Shown one piece after another: positions 35,501-50,500 of a DNA stretch of 64,000 nucleotides; position 1 is the stretch's first letter; the number at the start of each line of letters is the position of its first letter. A program made the position numbers and the translations under genes. Origin of the DNA: Congeria kusceri (lineage: Eukaryota > Mollusca > Bivalvia > Myida > Dreissenidae). The DNA lies in NCBI GenBank assembly GCA_027627225.1, contig CM051024.1, positions 42,238,225-42,302,224 on the forward strand. The letters are read 5' to 3'. Under the pieces are notes generated by a model. That model was not told the DNA's origin. It was given only the letters and a program-made list of their open reading frames with translations, and made no database searches.

Positions 35501-37300
35501 ACGTCATTCAATTCAAATTATCATGTAACGGCGGCGTCGTGTCTATAAATAGATTCAACGAACGTCAAAGTAGTCCGGTTTTTCCAGCCATGGAATACGG
35601 ATTGTTATTTCACGGTGTGAAATACGGGTATAATATCTGGCCTATGTTTTTATACTGAAACTATACCAGTATTTAAATCAGATTAGGTATATAATTAAAC
35701 ACATTATTAAATAATGCTCTTGGTTTGCAAACTTGGTTTAGGAAAAGATAAGAGATAAACACAAACAGAAATGAATATGTACCATATATTTTTAGTATAC
35801 AATTACTGTGTATCATACAGTCTGAAAGCATTCATATTGATGTATATACACGGCCAAGCCAAAAAATGAGTATTAAGCTCAATATGTTACATAAGAACAC
35901 ATGTGTTATGCTGTTACAAAAAGCAACCAATTTACAGCAATGGACAAGCGTTTAAAATTTAGTAAACGCATGTTTGGCTTACATGAAATAATGCAAAATA
36001 TGAAACCCCTATATATGTGACATAAAAAGTAAAGTTCAAACGTGACTTACATATGGATGCACTTGGTTTGGATGACGTTAACGTTTTAATGATTGGTCAG
36101 TTTGTGGAGGGAAAGCGTTAGTTTTGATACAAAATGCATCCATATTTCAATCTAACATCATATAAAAATACTAAATGAAAAAAAAATATATTCAGTTTCT
36201 TTTTCATTAGTATATACCGGAATGTATCGACAATGCGCTACATTAAATTAAGGGAAATTTCATTTACAAAAATGTTTCGTTATTGATATTATGACAGTTC
36301 GTTTCATGATTCACAACAGTCATATGTCCATGTGATCGTGCAAGTTGTTTGCTATGCAAATCATGAACGTGAATGCATTTGTTCGAAACTATGTAAAGCA
36401 CACTCACACTAAGCAAACGCACGGTTTATAGCGTTAGTTCTTAAACTTTATAGAGTAAAATATACCACAATTATTATTCCAGAGTACAAAACAATACTTA
36501 TCCAAATAAATTGTTCTGTATTTTGTTCATCATCGATAATAGCAGAAAGAAACCAGATGATCAAAACAATAATTGTTTTAGGCGTAGGGTATGGAAAATC
36601 ATAATAATGACAAGCATATACATGAATACGAGACATCAAATGTCATCATTACAAAAAAAAGAAGGCTAGCGTTTAAACATTGTCCGGTTTCACAAATGAT
36701 GCAGAACAGGTAAGACTATGTGTATATTCACTGATTATATTTGTTTTTGGTTCAGTCTTGTGGTGTCGGAAAAATGTCAACCTCCGTTTGTTTCCTTTTC
36801 AAAAAACTATCATAACATAATTACTGTTCGTCCATAGGCTTCGGTTTGCTTTCAGGTGGTATATGTAAACTGTTCATTATAGTATGTGCCGCTGGGTCGA
36901 CCCTGAACTTGCTGTGCGGTTGTCTTCTGTACTTTCAGCAGTTTTTATTATCTAGCGTCAGTTATGTTCCTCAAATGTATCACATTTTGACGACAAATCA
37001 ATTCGTGTACATTACAAGTAAAGTCTTGTTCTATTTGCATCCCGATATAACTACTGTAAACAGATTTATTCACCAAAAATCAACATATTTTGGAAAGCGT
37101 CAACAAGATTGTATACATTTTGAAATATCCTCTCTGATCTAAATATGTTACCACACCATGACAAATTTTAACTTAAAGTTGAACTTTTGTTTTTTAATGA
37201 AGTAAATCAATTCAAATTCGCTTCTTTGTCATGGTTAAAGAATGTTCAAAACATTGAACAAAATAAAAATGTGTTTAAAATCATTATTGAAAATATATTA
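32540..37300. other. No gene recognised
   Basis: AT-rich sequence with short chance frames only. I see no splice-supported exon, RNA gene or repeat field. Confidence 0.6.
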
Positions 37301-37308
37301 GCAAATTA

Positions 37309-38282
37309 CGAGGGTTGTCCGGAAAGTTCATTCACAGTGTCTGATAATATTTTGAACATGAACTAATTTATATGAAATCTTTGAGATATGTACTTTGATC
37401 ACTTAATCAGAATATTATGCAACTAAAACCATGTCTTGAAAGGAAATGTTAATTACATCACCATAGCAACAGTAGGTTCTTTTTTAATTAGCCCTTGTCA
37501 TATGCAGTTGAATGTTATACTTAAACTAACAAGACCTTTTACCAAATTGATTTGACACTATCAGCAATAATACATTGATGAGATATTAAAATTTCAAATG
37601 TTTTGCTCAAGTCGTTCATATTTTTAAATAAAAAACGAGGAAGTGGTATGTCAGAAATAAAACGTGACGTCAGACAAGCGTACGGAGCAGCGTTGGACAC
37701 TCAGTCATTTCTGTGTTCACAAAATGACTCCAGTCAAACCATTTACATATGTAAACCAAATAATAAATGGCACTGATGGTGGTAAGTCACAAATATACAA
37801 ATTCCACAGACAAAGTAAAGATAGGAGACCAATACGTCAGACAAACATTGGAATGGTTCAATCAGATCCTACGGATAACCCTTATAATGATTTGGTCAGT
37901 GAAGGGTGGTTGGATACACTTTTGCTGAATATGACAAAACATGGTACAGTAATATATACATGGATTGGGTTGAATGATGTAAGAAATACGTTTCAGTTGA
38001 TGGGAAATACTTCTTACGTCTAGAGGGTTTGGTATGCACCCCAATGTAAATGATCTTCCAATGTTATGGTGACGTCAACTAATTCGTTAAACTGCTCCGT
38101 AGATGTGAATGTGTATACACTCAAATCTAAAGTTTCCTTGTATTTATCAATGCATAAGCACTATTGTTAATGTACTAAGTAACACTATATTGTTGTTTCA
38201 GAAAATACATACATTAATAAAATATAGCACAAAGTATGTTAATAAATTAGGTTGTGAACATTCTTTCCGGACAGCATCGACG
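37309..38282. mobile_element. Possible mariner-like non-autonomous element
   Basis: Left CGAGGGTTGTCCGGAAAG and right CTTTCCGGACAGCATCG are imperfect inverted repeats about 970 bases apart. GTTGTCCGGAAAG-type ends occur in mariner elements. The one long frame inside (37664-38023) does not look like a transposase. It ends 34 bases from the stop codon of the receptor, so it may form its 3' UTR. Confidence 0.45.
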
Positions 38283-38315
38283 AATAATATGTGAAATACA
38301 AACCAACATCTTAAA

Positions 38316-38507
38316 TTATATATTTGATACGCTTTCAATCACATTCATTAATATGCTTTTACGGCGTCCGTTTGGTACAAGGATTTTCTGTGTGTCTTTA
38401 TTTTCTGCGCAGTCATGTGATTCAGTAACATCGTCATCGCTCATTGGTCGCTCTACCTGGCTTACTGATTCTGAACAACCACGTGTGTTAGTGTAGGCGG
38501 TACTGTC
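38316..38507 (-). CDS. Exon 28: distal cytoplasmic tail and stop codon
   Basis: Phase 0 in, 63 codons then TAA at 38316-38318. Hydrophilic, Ser/Thr/Asp-rich: [32 protein letters not shown], then a basic patch GRRKS and the C terminus IESVSNI. The final S-N-I fits a class I PDZ ligand (S/T-x-hydrophobic). I assign this exon by its open frame, its clean acceptor and its place; an additional small exon between 38.5 and 41.7 kb cannot be excluded. Confidence 0.65.
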   Translation of the reverse strand, partial: DSTAYTNTRGCSESVSQVERPMSDDDVTESHDCAENKDTQKILVPNGRRKSILMNVIESVSNI

Positions 38508-41500
38508 CTAACACAAATATGTCAGTATATATGTAACACTATATGGCATGTTATTTCTAAATAACTTATAAGTAGCAGCGAAAACATTAACAATATATGT
38601 GGCGATCCGTATTCTCAAATTCTGAAAAGAGCAAGGACGTACACGATTTAAAGGACGTTTTTACGATTGTTGAATTAAATAAATTAATTAAAAGTATTAT
38701 TTAAATTGTTTTAGCGTTATAAAACAGCAAATTTGTAAGTTTAAACATGTATTGTATTTAAAATTAGAACCCATAATAATAACATAACGGAACTGTAATA
38801 AATTTTTGAAATGTCAAAACATACCTCCCAATGATAATCTGTTATTTTAATGGATGGCAAAGTAATGTTGCGAGTAAACTAACAACATATAATAACATTG
38901 GTAAACATTGCTACATACGAATATAATGACCGTCAGTGTGGTAAGATGCCAAAAGAAAACGGTTCAAGGAGTATATAACTAAAAGGTACATGGTAACTCG
39001 CACTTAAATCGATTTTGTCCCAGAGTCGAACAATTTGTTCTTTGTATTTTGTAAAGATGGGTGAAGTTTGATGTTTTGAGATATTTTAACGAATGTTCAT
39101 CCTTTTGACTCAAAGTTAAAATTTCTGTCTAAATATGACGCCATCAAAAATTGGCTCGCGATGAAATTGTACATGCAGCGCTATTTATAACTTCGTGCGG
39201 CGAGAAATTCAGAATTTCTAATTACGATTCACCTTCATACCTTCGACATTTCGACTAAATGCATTTTGCGGTATTCACTAAGAACTAAATATTGACAACT
39301 TAACTTAATCCATATATATATATATATATATAAATGGCAAGTGTCTGTGTTTCGTTCTATTTTATAGATTTCTCAATTAAATATGTGTAATAAGTCAATT
39401 AGCCTTTGAGACGAACGCAGTTCGCCCTCATGGCGGACATGTGTTTAACTCCTGGCATATGCATGCTTGATGGGAATTAACCACATATCTATGTCATTTA
39501 TCATGGTTTGATCTATAAATAATCACCTGGTTCACAAACAACAAGCATCACAAAATATTCTATACTTTCTATTAAGCCTCAGTCACAGATTCGCGACTCT
39601 GGCTCCGAATAGCGTCCCGACAGCGCTACGATACAAACAATTAAAAAGTCGGGAATGTCGGGACGCTGTCGGGACGATGTCTGGAGGTGTCGGAATGATG
39701 TCGGTACGCTGTCTTAAGAAAATGGAATTATCCGGACATGTTTGGCGTGATCGGCCAAGCACTCCCGACAGTTCAGATTCCCTTAACATTCGGGAGACTC
39801 AGCCGAATTTGTATAGTATCGGTTCAAATTCGGAACGGTGTCGGGACGTTATCGGGACAATGCAGTATAAATTATATAGAAATATCACGTCTGGAGTATT
39901 GCGGCAGTCACCATTTCCCGATTGTGGCTCCCGACAGCGTCCCGATAGCGCAACGATACAAATAATCAAACAGTCGGGAATGTCGGAACGCTATCGGAAC
40001 GCTATCGGTACACTGTCGGAAAACCGTCGGATCGCATTCGGGAGAATCCGGACGCTGCCGAAACTCTTTCGGGACTATGTCCAAACGCTGTCTGGACGCT
40101 CTCGGGACATATTCGATCTTATGATCAAAAATTGAATTTCGAGCCCCGATTCTCAGAATATTGTCCCGACTGGTGACATATTTGATTCGGGACGCTGTCG
40201 GTTCAAGAACGGCAGTACAAATCGGAAATGTGTGACTGAGGCATTAACGTGGTTTGCTGTGTCCCGACCAGTGCTATATATAGTAATATTGTTGCGATGT
40301 TCGAAAAGACGCTAGAATTGCCCATGTAATTTTTTCGTCGTTTTAAACATTATTTCTGCCATCAGTGCGACAATGTAATTTTTTTTAAGTTCTGCATGAG
40401 ACTCTAGATGTGATTGTATGAATTTTATTGTGTATAGGGAATGAAAAATCCAATACATGTTATGGGCAAACTTGTGTTTGTCTTAAGGGCGAATGTGTTC
40501 GACTCAAGGGCGAAATCAGTGGGTATCGCTAGTCAACTATTATTCAAAGCAAATAAGCCGGGAACCAAGCAGTTGTCTAAAAAAAGAATCATTAGATATG
40601 ATACGTATGGCCTGCACCAGCTGAGTCCCGGCTATGAACAATGAGCATTAAATGAAAGAGGTATAGTGTTGACCCGTTCGACTTAAGGGCGAGTTACCCT
40701 AGCAACAACTTCAGCACATGTTATAACTTACAATACTCTCATCAGCTAGTCTTACCAGATGATTAGAGCTTCGCCTTTCGGAAACTTCCGACGGCGTGCG
40801 ATCTTAGAAAAAAACATTCATAATTAGTGGAGTTATTTTGTGTCAAACGCCGATGGCCATATCCTAACGATTAACACAAATGTGATGGGCAAATTGAATA
40901 CGGTTATTTATTTTGGTAATTTCTTTTGGTAATGTGTGAAACGAATGTTTATTTATCAAATATATATGTAGTACTATACCGGAAACCAATGAACCCGAAT
41001 TATATTAAAATACTATTACAACATAATTTATCAAATGCCACGATCAAAATCAAATCAATCATATTTACATTTATGTGATGAAATTAGTTCGTGTATATCT
41101 CTAAGTGTTCTCTTCTGAAATATATGAGTGAAAGCAATTGAATGACAACAGTATTAAACAAAATTAAATTCAAGATGGCTGCTGTGAGAAATAGTATTTA
41201 ACACATAATAATGACATAAATTACTTCATGACGAATGCTCAATGCTGAAATACATATTAAACCACTGAAAAAATTTCATAATTGAACAGAGTTCGTGTTT
41301 AACGTGTGCATGCATATTACGCTTTGTCATTTATATCCATATTAAAGATTATGATGACATTACTTACCATTGCTTTGTTTGCTAACGGTTTATGACATGT
41401 GTAAATTACAGTACCGATGACATAATAGTGGATATGTTTATTTGCGTAAAAAGGAACACGATACTTCAGTATGACACAACATGCAACCTGTGTTATATTT

Positions 41501-44500
41501 CTCTATGATGTCTTCTTTTAGCGTTCATATATTTGCAAACATGTTTCATAACAGTCAAACGATTAACACTAAATATTGTCCTCATAGAAGATATGGATCC
41601 ATAAATTCATCCAATCGGGGATCTATATGATTTTAGAACTGCACTGAATCCAAATGTCAGAAGCATCATGATAAACATCGCAAACTAGCAACAACCCATT
41701 TCACCGTACACCTGTTCTGTGCACATGTATAAAAATGTAATTCATATTTACCGTTGACTGCTTCGAAACTGAATATACTGTGGCCCGTTTAGTGTTCAGA
41801 CTGGTGATTGCATTCCTGACCTGGCAACAGACAGTACATTTCAGTGCGCAACAAATCAAAACACGATACCAAGGACCGTCATTTAGAAATGGGGATGAAG
41901 AGCACACACATATATTTAGTACCGTCCGACTATTCATCGATCCGTGGCAATGACTTGATTAACCGGACATGTTTTATAAGTCTATTTTAAGTTGACCAAT
42001 GGGCATACATGGTATAAATATCGTGCATAGTAAAAAAACTGCTACAAATCATTCGAGCTCAAGGCATGATTGTAAGCACATGTTTTACCACCCACCCGCC
42101 CGATTGGTATTATCTGTATGGTAAATGTTATTATTTGTTTTAAAGAAGATACATTTTGTCATTGTTTAAGATTTGTATATTCGATTTCATTATTTTTGTT
42201 ATATATGTACATGTACGTATATGAATGTGTTTTGCCATGTTATAATCTAATTTTATACTAGAAAATCTTGGCTTGTAATTTTCTTTGTGCATATAGTTTG
42301 TTTGAATATTTGCTATTTTGCATTTTAATCTTCGACTTTTGTTTTTTCGTTCCGTAAATATTGTAGTCTAACTGCAACTTTTGTTCGTTTGTTGACGTCT
42401 TTGTTTAAGGTGATTCGGGAGGTGACAAAGGCACCTTAATACTGATCTAGAGCCATGGTTCCTCGTACATCCTCCTGGCATAAATACAAGAGAAAGTAAT
42501 AACATGTCCAGTTGAGGGTGCGTATCCCACTCGCAGTTACCTGAAATGTTCATTATTTCTGTACATTATTTCTGATACATGTCCGTGAAGTAATATGCAC
42601 ACCTCTCTGTATTAGGGATATTGGACAATTAACAAAGGTTGCAGATATATTTGCTAATGGTTCAAAACAGTATGTATTAAAGTAAGTTCTCGAAAATTGT
42701 TGTAAAAATATATACTCAGTTGATTGGTTGAACATGCCGTTTGTATGAATTGACTGAGTATGTGTAGGCTTCTTACTGTTATTTTGATATTTATACATTA
42801 AATATGCTTGCCAAGCCGTACCTTTAATGTACGAGTTTGTTGATTATACATCAAACATAATTTAGGTTATAAATAGGACTCACCAATAAAACTCTTACAA
42901 TAAAGACCGGTATGTAATAATACATTCATTGAATTAATAACTTTATTAGGTATAACATATTGACATTCATATACTATAACATATTACGTAATTGCATTAT
43001 ACAATTGAAAAAACGACGGCTATTTACCTTGCTGTTCAAAGCACAATTGGTGACAAAGATGAACACGCCCTGAAAACAAAGAAAACAAAGGCTAAAGACG
43101 CTTATCATTTTATGTAAGCAAACATACAATGTCACTACTGACATCGCAGAACCTGTCAGACATACACAGTTCATACATACGTTATGCTAAGTGTGCTTAT
43201 TTTAGCAAAGTAATTAAATGTATTACTGAAACTCTTAGCTGTATGCACAAAATTTAATCAAATTATAATATTATAATAATTTATAACACAGTGTTTGTGA
43301 TGTTTTGAATACTAGTATGCGGTATTCTAGTCACAAATCAAGGTGTCTGACAGATCATTAAGAGGCTTTGGGTATTCTGTTGTGGATTAATCTTTAAAAC
43401 AAACTGCAAGCATGCACTGTGTCAACTAGGCTGTGTTTACAAAAGTGTACAAATGTGGCGTAGTTAGTCTGAACTGCGCGTGCCACCTGCAATCCATTGC
43501 AGATTGCGAACAGGTACTGCATGAAGGAAGCTGACTCGTTGACGTAGAAGATGCCGAGTATCCAGGAGATACCAATCAAGGGAACAAGGACACACAGGGA
43601 ACGGAGGCTCGTCCTAGGTAATAATAGATTATGAAGTTTTTAGTTGTGAAGATTTATATACTAATTAAAACAAGTCACTTAAAGAAAAATGTGATAATAC
43701 AATATTTTGGATGTTCATTGAATAACACTAAAATAAACGGTACATTAATAGCAAACAAGACAAGTAAAAAAAACGCGAAATATTTCACTTTACATATGTA
43801 GTCAATGTTAATTTAATACGCACCTTATTTTCTCTTGTGTAGTTTTGCTAGTCATTGCTTTCATTTGAAACATTTTCTTTATGACAAGACTAAGACATAT
43901 TGCTTTGACCTGAATAACATAAATAGCATCTATAATATGCCAAAAATAAAATGTCTATAAATATATTATTCTGCTGACAAGCATACCAACGTTTATGCTA
44001 TTTTTCATATTATTGCAACCATTCATGAGTTGCATTGTTTTCAGTTATTGTCTCAGTTATAAAAATGGACGACAAAGCATAAACTATTTGAAAGTAGTCA
44101 TTATAAATGCTCAACGTTCTATGAAAACACAATAGTATAGTTTATTCATTGGCTCGTTCACATGTATGGTGAAGCAAGTAGACGCAACAATAAATAATAT
44201 TGTGTTTCATATAAAGTCAACAGTATAAAAGATGAGGTTAGAAATTATGCATAATTGGGCCCAATACGTTTACATGTAATAAATAATTACCAGAATAATA
44301 AGTAACGCTGGTCCAACAAATGCCCATATCAAGCCGCTTGATAATGAAAGCCAGCAACTGAAATAAAACCAAGAATAATAATTGCTATTGTTGTATCCTT
44401 CATTTATGTAAAAAAATTGTTAGCACACAATTATTTTACTGAAAAATGCCTTGCTATTGATATAAACCACAATGTCAATCCCTTTTTGACTTGCTAACAA

Positions 44501-47500
44501 AAGCACCGTAATATATATACTGATAAACATTCCAAAATATTCATATGAATATAATTATGTATCAATGGATAACAGTCATACAATGTCAATAATGGTGTGT
44601 GTGAGTTGTTACCATTACATATAATCAATAACGATAATAAAATTCTAAATACCAACGATCGTTGCCGTAACCATTGGTTTTAGTTATTCCCAAGGATTCT
44701 CCAACTATAATGGCCGGAACAACTACAAAACAAAGACGGGGCATATATATGCAGTTATATTAAAGCAAACAGGATGTTCCATTGGATTCACTGAAGTCTT
44801 GAAGTGAACGAATGGAACTTGACATCCAAGTGTTTATTTTAAGTTTTGCAAAATATCCGTGAGCATATGGGCAAGCAATGTATTAGCAATTTGGTAATTA
44901 AGACATTGAAATATTTACTGTTACAGTGAAATATATCGTCGTTTTGAATATTTATAAATATTATATAAACAAAAGCGTCGGTCGATTAACAACTTTTGTA
45001 TCAACATTACCCCATCCTCCAAAAAGTAATAGTTTTAGTCGAGATTTCGTGGCGAACACAAACAGCACCCTGATGACTAAGTCTATTCCTTCTATCAGCA
45101 TCAGACAAAACACGACCAAATAAATGAAGTGCAGCAGCGCCGCTATTGCTGTACAAACTGTCTGAATAAGCAGAAGATGTCAAACGATAAAACTATTTGA
45201 CATTCAGATTCATACGAAAGCTTCACATATTGTTTCACAAGGGTTCCTGTATTGTTTTATATGGCCATAGCAGTATTCCACCTATGTGAAACTTAAATGA
45301 CGATCTCACAACGCCGTTACTAAACTAAAAGATCAAAGAGGTAGCTAATGAATAACATTGACATTTAGCGATTAACAATGGCATTTGCGATTAACAATGA
45401 CATTTATCAATATAAACTCACTTTGTTGTCTGTCCAATCTATCCCTGCTAAGAAAGTGGCGTAGGCCAGTAGAAGAGCGACACTCAGGTTCAACAAAAGT
45501 ACTGCCCGGTCATTCTTTAGGTACCTGTAAAATTGCATTGAATTATGGAAAACAATAATCAAAACTAACTGTGTCACATACAGAATGTATGGATTGTAAA
45601 CGTTTACTGTATTTGTATTATTATGATCAGAAATTGCGGGTATAAAGCTTTACAAGTAATTACGAAATGCAAACCTCCAAAGACAAGTGTACGTCAGCAG
45701 TGTAAAAAATAAGCATGCAGATGACACTGCAATACCAGCAATGGACACCACCGTCAAAGCCAAGGAGTCCGCGTCTGCCTGTAGAGTAAGACAGATATAA
45801 TCTAAGGACAAATTCGGCGTTGGTGAAAGTTATTCAATTGCAAAAAGACATTCGATTACCTAAATAAATGTGTAAAACAGCACTTGATGGTTGTAATTTG
45901 TCTTATCCCTCAACGATAGTTCTAATTGTCGCATGTTTTACTATACAACACTCATATTAATAATTTTTTTGTTATAATCACCTGCATTTCATACATTGAT
46001 TGAATTTTTCTACAAGCATGTATCTGAATCTTTATGATGGATCAGCTTTAATTATACCATATTATTAGACAAAAATTGAACACATAAATATCTTATTCAG
46101 CAATCATGGACATTTCTGACTACCATTCAGTCTTTTTATTTAAGTTCATTCGCTTACCTGAACAAACGGGCTCATGAGAACCGCGAAATTCGTCAGGTGG
46201 TTACACCGACAGACCGTGAAGGAGGCATTAGTTTCCTCCACCCAACAGCCGTCTGTGGACCAGGACCCAGTCTCGTTCCCACTGCATTAAGGGAATATAT
46301 GCTTCTTTTAAACAGCCATGCATGATCAACAAAGGAACTTTATCACCATTTTAAAAATTAATGTTTTATATACGTTATATATTATTTTGTTTAAAAAAAA
46401 CAAGACTGTTTTTTGTTCACTTCATATATGTCATGTTTTGCTAGTTAAGGTAAATGAAAACATGATATTAAATAAAAATAAAAATATTAATGTTAATACA
46501 ACCTTCCGACCTTCCAATAACTACACACGGGCCCGGTAACGTTTGGCTGTAAATATACAAGCAAACATGTTTTTCACGTTACAGGTAAACTGCAGAACAT
46601 ATGCCAATAATAAATCACGAAACTTTGGTAAACTGTTGTTTTACTCGTAGTGTAATTATGTTGTATTGAACACAAGTAAAATTATTGCTGACTAACAATT
46701 ATAATACATACCTGGATATGTTTATAGGTCAGTCGAACAGGTGGTTTCAATATACTGGAATGATTCGACAATGACATCGAAAGAATGGGTCCGTTCACAG
46801 CATGGCTGGAAGGTGATGAACTAAAATGTAGTTAAAATATGTGTTAATGTGTGAAAAATATGATATTATTTCAATAAATGACTTGTGTCAGACATAAATG
46901 AACTTGAACTACAAGAAAATAAATCACCGGATAATGTGTATGAAACAGAACTATGATAATGGCAAATATCTATACATTACCCAGATATATTTGTATCCAA
47001 GGATGCCGACAAGACAAAACTCATGTCCTTGTAAATCACAGTTATTGCTATAACGTCGTTGTCACCTGTGAACACGAATACAAAAATAAAACTTATCACA
47101 TAAACACTGCCGTTACAGAGTTGTTTTTGTGTTTGTTTGTTTTTTCAAAAATGTTTAACACACGTTCGCACACAGTATTTGTGTTAAATTGTCTTTTTTC
47201 TCAGTAATTGTCTGAAAATATGTTCGTTCGGCACATGACTTCATGATGTATACATGCTTACGTAAATTAACGTTAAATTAAGAAATATTCCCGCAAGCAT
47301 AAAGCATATTGCAACAAATACCTAATGCTTCTGCATCAAGTCGAATGTGACTTTGTGACGTTCTTAGCCACATCTGATCATCCGAGCTTCCGGTCGTGTT
47401 ATAAGGATACGGATAAATAATGTCTGTGTTCTTTATCGTCTTAACCTCAATAGCTACATTCTTCTGCACGATGGTGACATTTTTAAAACCGTCAGTGCCA

Positions 47501-50500
47501 TTTTCTACAGCTCGTCGCAATGTGTGTTCCATTTTTCCTATTGATGACATGATGTTCTCACCGCTTTTGCTATTCTGTATAAATGTCAGTTTACAAAAGT
47601 TTGTTATATACAATATTATTGTGTCATACGCATCACAATAAAATGTGCCTGACGATGAATGAGTTCATACATTTTTACAATACTGATTGTATTCGTATAC
47701 CCATTAGAACATTAATTTACTGATGGTGCCATGCCCAGAAAAAGTAAATAAATTGATATCTCCTACTATGCCTAGAATAAGACACTGTTAACTAATTTAA
47801 TTAACTAAGACATGATGTTCTCACCGCTTTTGCTATTCTGTATAAATGTCAGTTTACAAAAGTTTGTTATATACAATATTATTGTGTCATACGCATCACA
47901 ATAAAATGTGCCTGACGATGAATGAGTTCATACATTTTTACAATACTGATTGTATTCGTATACCCATTAGAACATTAATTTACTGATGGTGCCATGCCCA
48001 GAAAAAGTAAATAAATTGATATCTCCTACTATGCCTAGAATAAGACACTGTTTAACTAATTCATGTCCGTAAAGACATTAACATTTAATTACCGTTTCTC
48101 TGATCGTCATCCATTTTACTTTGTTTTGTTCATCGACGATATTACTGACTGATTGAAAGAATGCCTGCAATACCAACGATGTTAAAACCAACATTTATCA
48201 TTGCTAACATTTACTATTGATATTGTCACTTCTACATTATTACAATAGGACCATTTACTATTGAACCATATTTGACAAGCGTTGTGTACAATACTGGAAC
48301 ATGTCTAAGTACTAACAAACGAGCTTGACCGATAAAGACTCTCGAACGAACACTCGATAACTGATGTTTATAAATTAAACACTTGTTAAAGTAAATTAAT
48401 TCGATTTCGTTGGTTATGCACTGTTTGATCAATTAATTCATCAATCTGAAAACAGAGACTATACAGTTTATTTTTAAGATATACTCACTATGTAGTATAT
48501 TCAAAGCATGAGGTTTCACTATGTTCCGAAGATTTTTTAGAAGCGTTATTTAATATAAAGCTGTGCTTTATTTATAGATTGAACCATAACGCGAATGCGC
48601 TGATAATTGAAAGGATTATGCAACAACGTTGTGTAAAACACCAAAAAAATACAACCGTTTTGATAATCGAAAAACAAAAAATAAACATTATTCGCAAAAT
48701 ATTTATAGTGTGTAAGTCTTACCTTCGCACCATCAAGATTCGGTGGTCTATTGGATAATATGTCCGATGACTTCGTTATAATATCAACTACCAGTGTGAC
48801 ATCTTTGTCTGTTTGCATTGCAGTAACGGTAGCATTTGCAAACTGTTCCATCGCTTCGTTTACTTGTTCTGTCGTGGTATTCTCCCCAATGTCATTAATC
48901 TATATATTAATATATTATCGATTCACTTTGTGAGCATTTTGTGACATATCCCCCGTATCATTAATCTACGTAAATATTAAAGCGATATCCTCGAGATTTT
49001 TTGCAGCGACCAATTATTGACAGTTAGATAATAAAAGATCATACAGATGCCAGTGAAAATCAAATTACCCTGTATCTGTCGAAGTAACATTTTGGATTAA
49101 AGATTGCTCCTCACCTGTAAAATCGCTCGACTAAATATGTATTTCAATGAATAGCAATACCTGCAACAGGATATTTTTCAGTTCTTCCCTGACACAAATG
49201 GAATCTTCAAAGGGCAAACGTCCGTCGTCCGGACATTGTTCAGGCTCGGAACCTTTATTTGTATGTAATGAAATGTCAACAAATGCCGTAAGATTGTTAA
49301 ATATACATTCTTTGTTTCTTTGTTACAACTAAACATATATATGTATTACTAAATTACAATGGAATAAACGATTGCAATATTCATCTTTCTGATCAGTTTG
49401 GTTTGGTTTTCAGACATTTTACACACCACTTCGATTGCAATGTGCAACTGTACTTTTTCAGGACAATTGTTGTCTAACTCCATACCTTACAATGAAGTAC
49501 ATTTAAACTTCCCTTAATACCAGTATCATTCAGTACATATGTAAATGAGAACAAAATATACTAACCTACATAAATACATTTGGTATCTTGCCAAGTGCCA
49601 TCTCCTTGACATTCAATGTGTAACACATTCGGCACATACCCGACTTTGCAGCTAACATTGGCCTTAGTCCCAAAGGTTGTGTTGGAATTATCTTTCAAGG
49701 TTATTATCCGGTTGGCTATGGATTTTGGCTGGCCGCAGTCTGTTGAAAAACAATAGAGAAACTGTTTGTTCTACCAACAAACACGAATTTTAAACAGATC
49801 TTCTGTATTGTACGTGGCATTTGCCTCCTTTATTTCCCTATTGCAACAATGCATCGGCAAAGTGCCATTTTCTGTTAAATCTCTGCATACGTACGACATA
49901 TATCCACTTTGACAAATGAGTTTCGCTTAAGCGCAATATTATAATAGCACCATCCAACTTATTGATGCAATTAACAATGGATGTGAGTAGGCGAACGGGA
50001 AGAGTATACCTACGGATATGACAATCATTTTCTGAATCGTACATGAAAACACAAATATCGTTTATCTTCGTAAACGCTGTGGTTGACGCCTTACCCACAC
50101 GCTTCACAATCCACGGTATAATATACATCCGAGTTCTATCGGTATGCATTATTGTTTAGTTTGAAATAAAACTGATGTATCCTAAGTAGTTTTTTAAAAT
50201 AAATATGATGTTTGAAATGTTGTTGAGCAAACTTTATGTAGGGAATATATAGGATCAAAAAGGTACAAGTGCTGCTCAATAGTAACAGGGGGAAAGCCGT
50301 GTCAGTTATCAGTTTTTTATCTAAACAATTGCTGTATTAGAGATTTCTAGGTTTCAAAACATGGTATGTTTATTTTCCATTAAATATATCCTAAAATATT
50401 GTGAATTTAGAAAGATATTCAACCAAACGGAGCATGGTGAAGCACCCTGCTACTCTGCTCTGCACAAGCTCTATCTCGCAGAGAAAGTAACCCACCTATA

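Noticed and set aside
37664..38023. 119-codon plus-strand frame as a transposase
   Set aside because: No DDE signature or helix-turn-helix seen and no match to mariner transposase motifs that I know; treated as a chance frame inside a putative element.
39677..40135. Long open frame (152 codons) on the plus strand
   Set aside because: It lies wholly inside the GTCGGGACGCT repeats of a foldback element; the opposite strand is also open there, and its composition follows the repeat.
40441..40644. 67-codon plus-strand frame
   Set aside because: No recognisable domain, lies in an intron of the receptor on the other strand, and contains a short direct repeat (TTCGACTxAAGGGCGA) shared with 40.68 kb.
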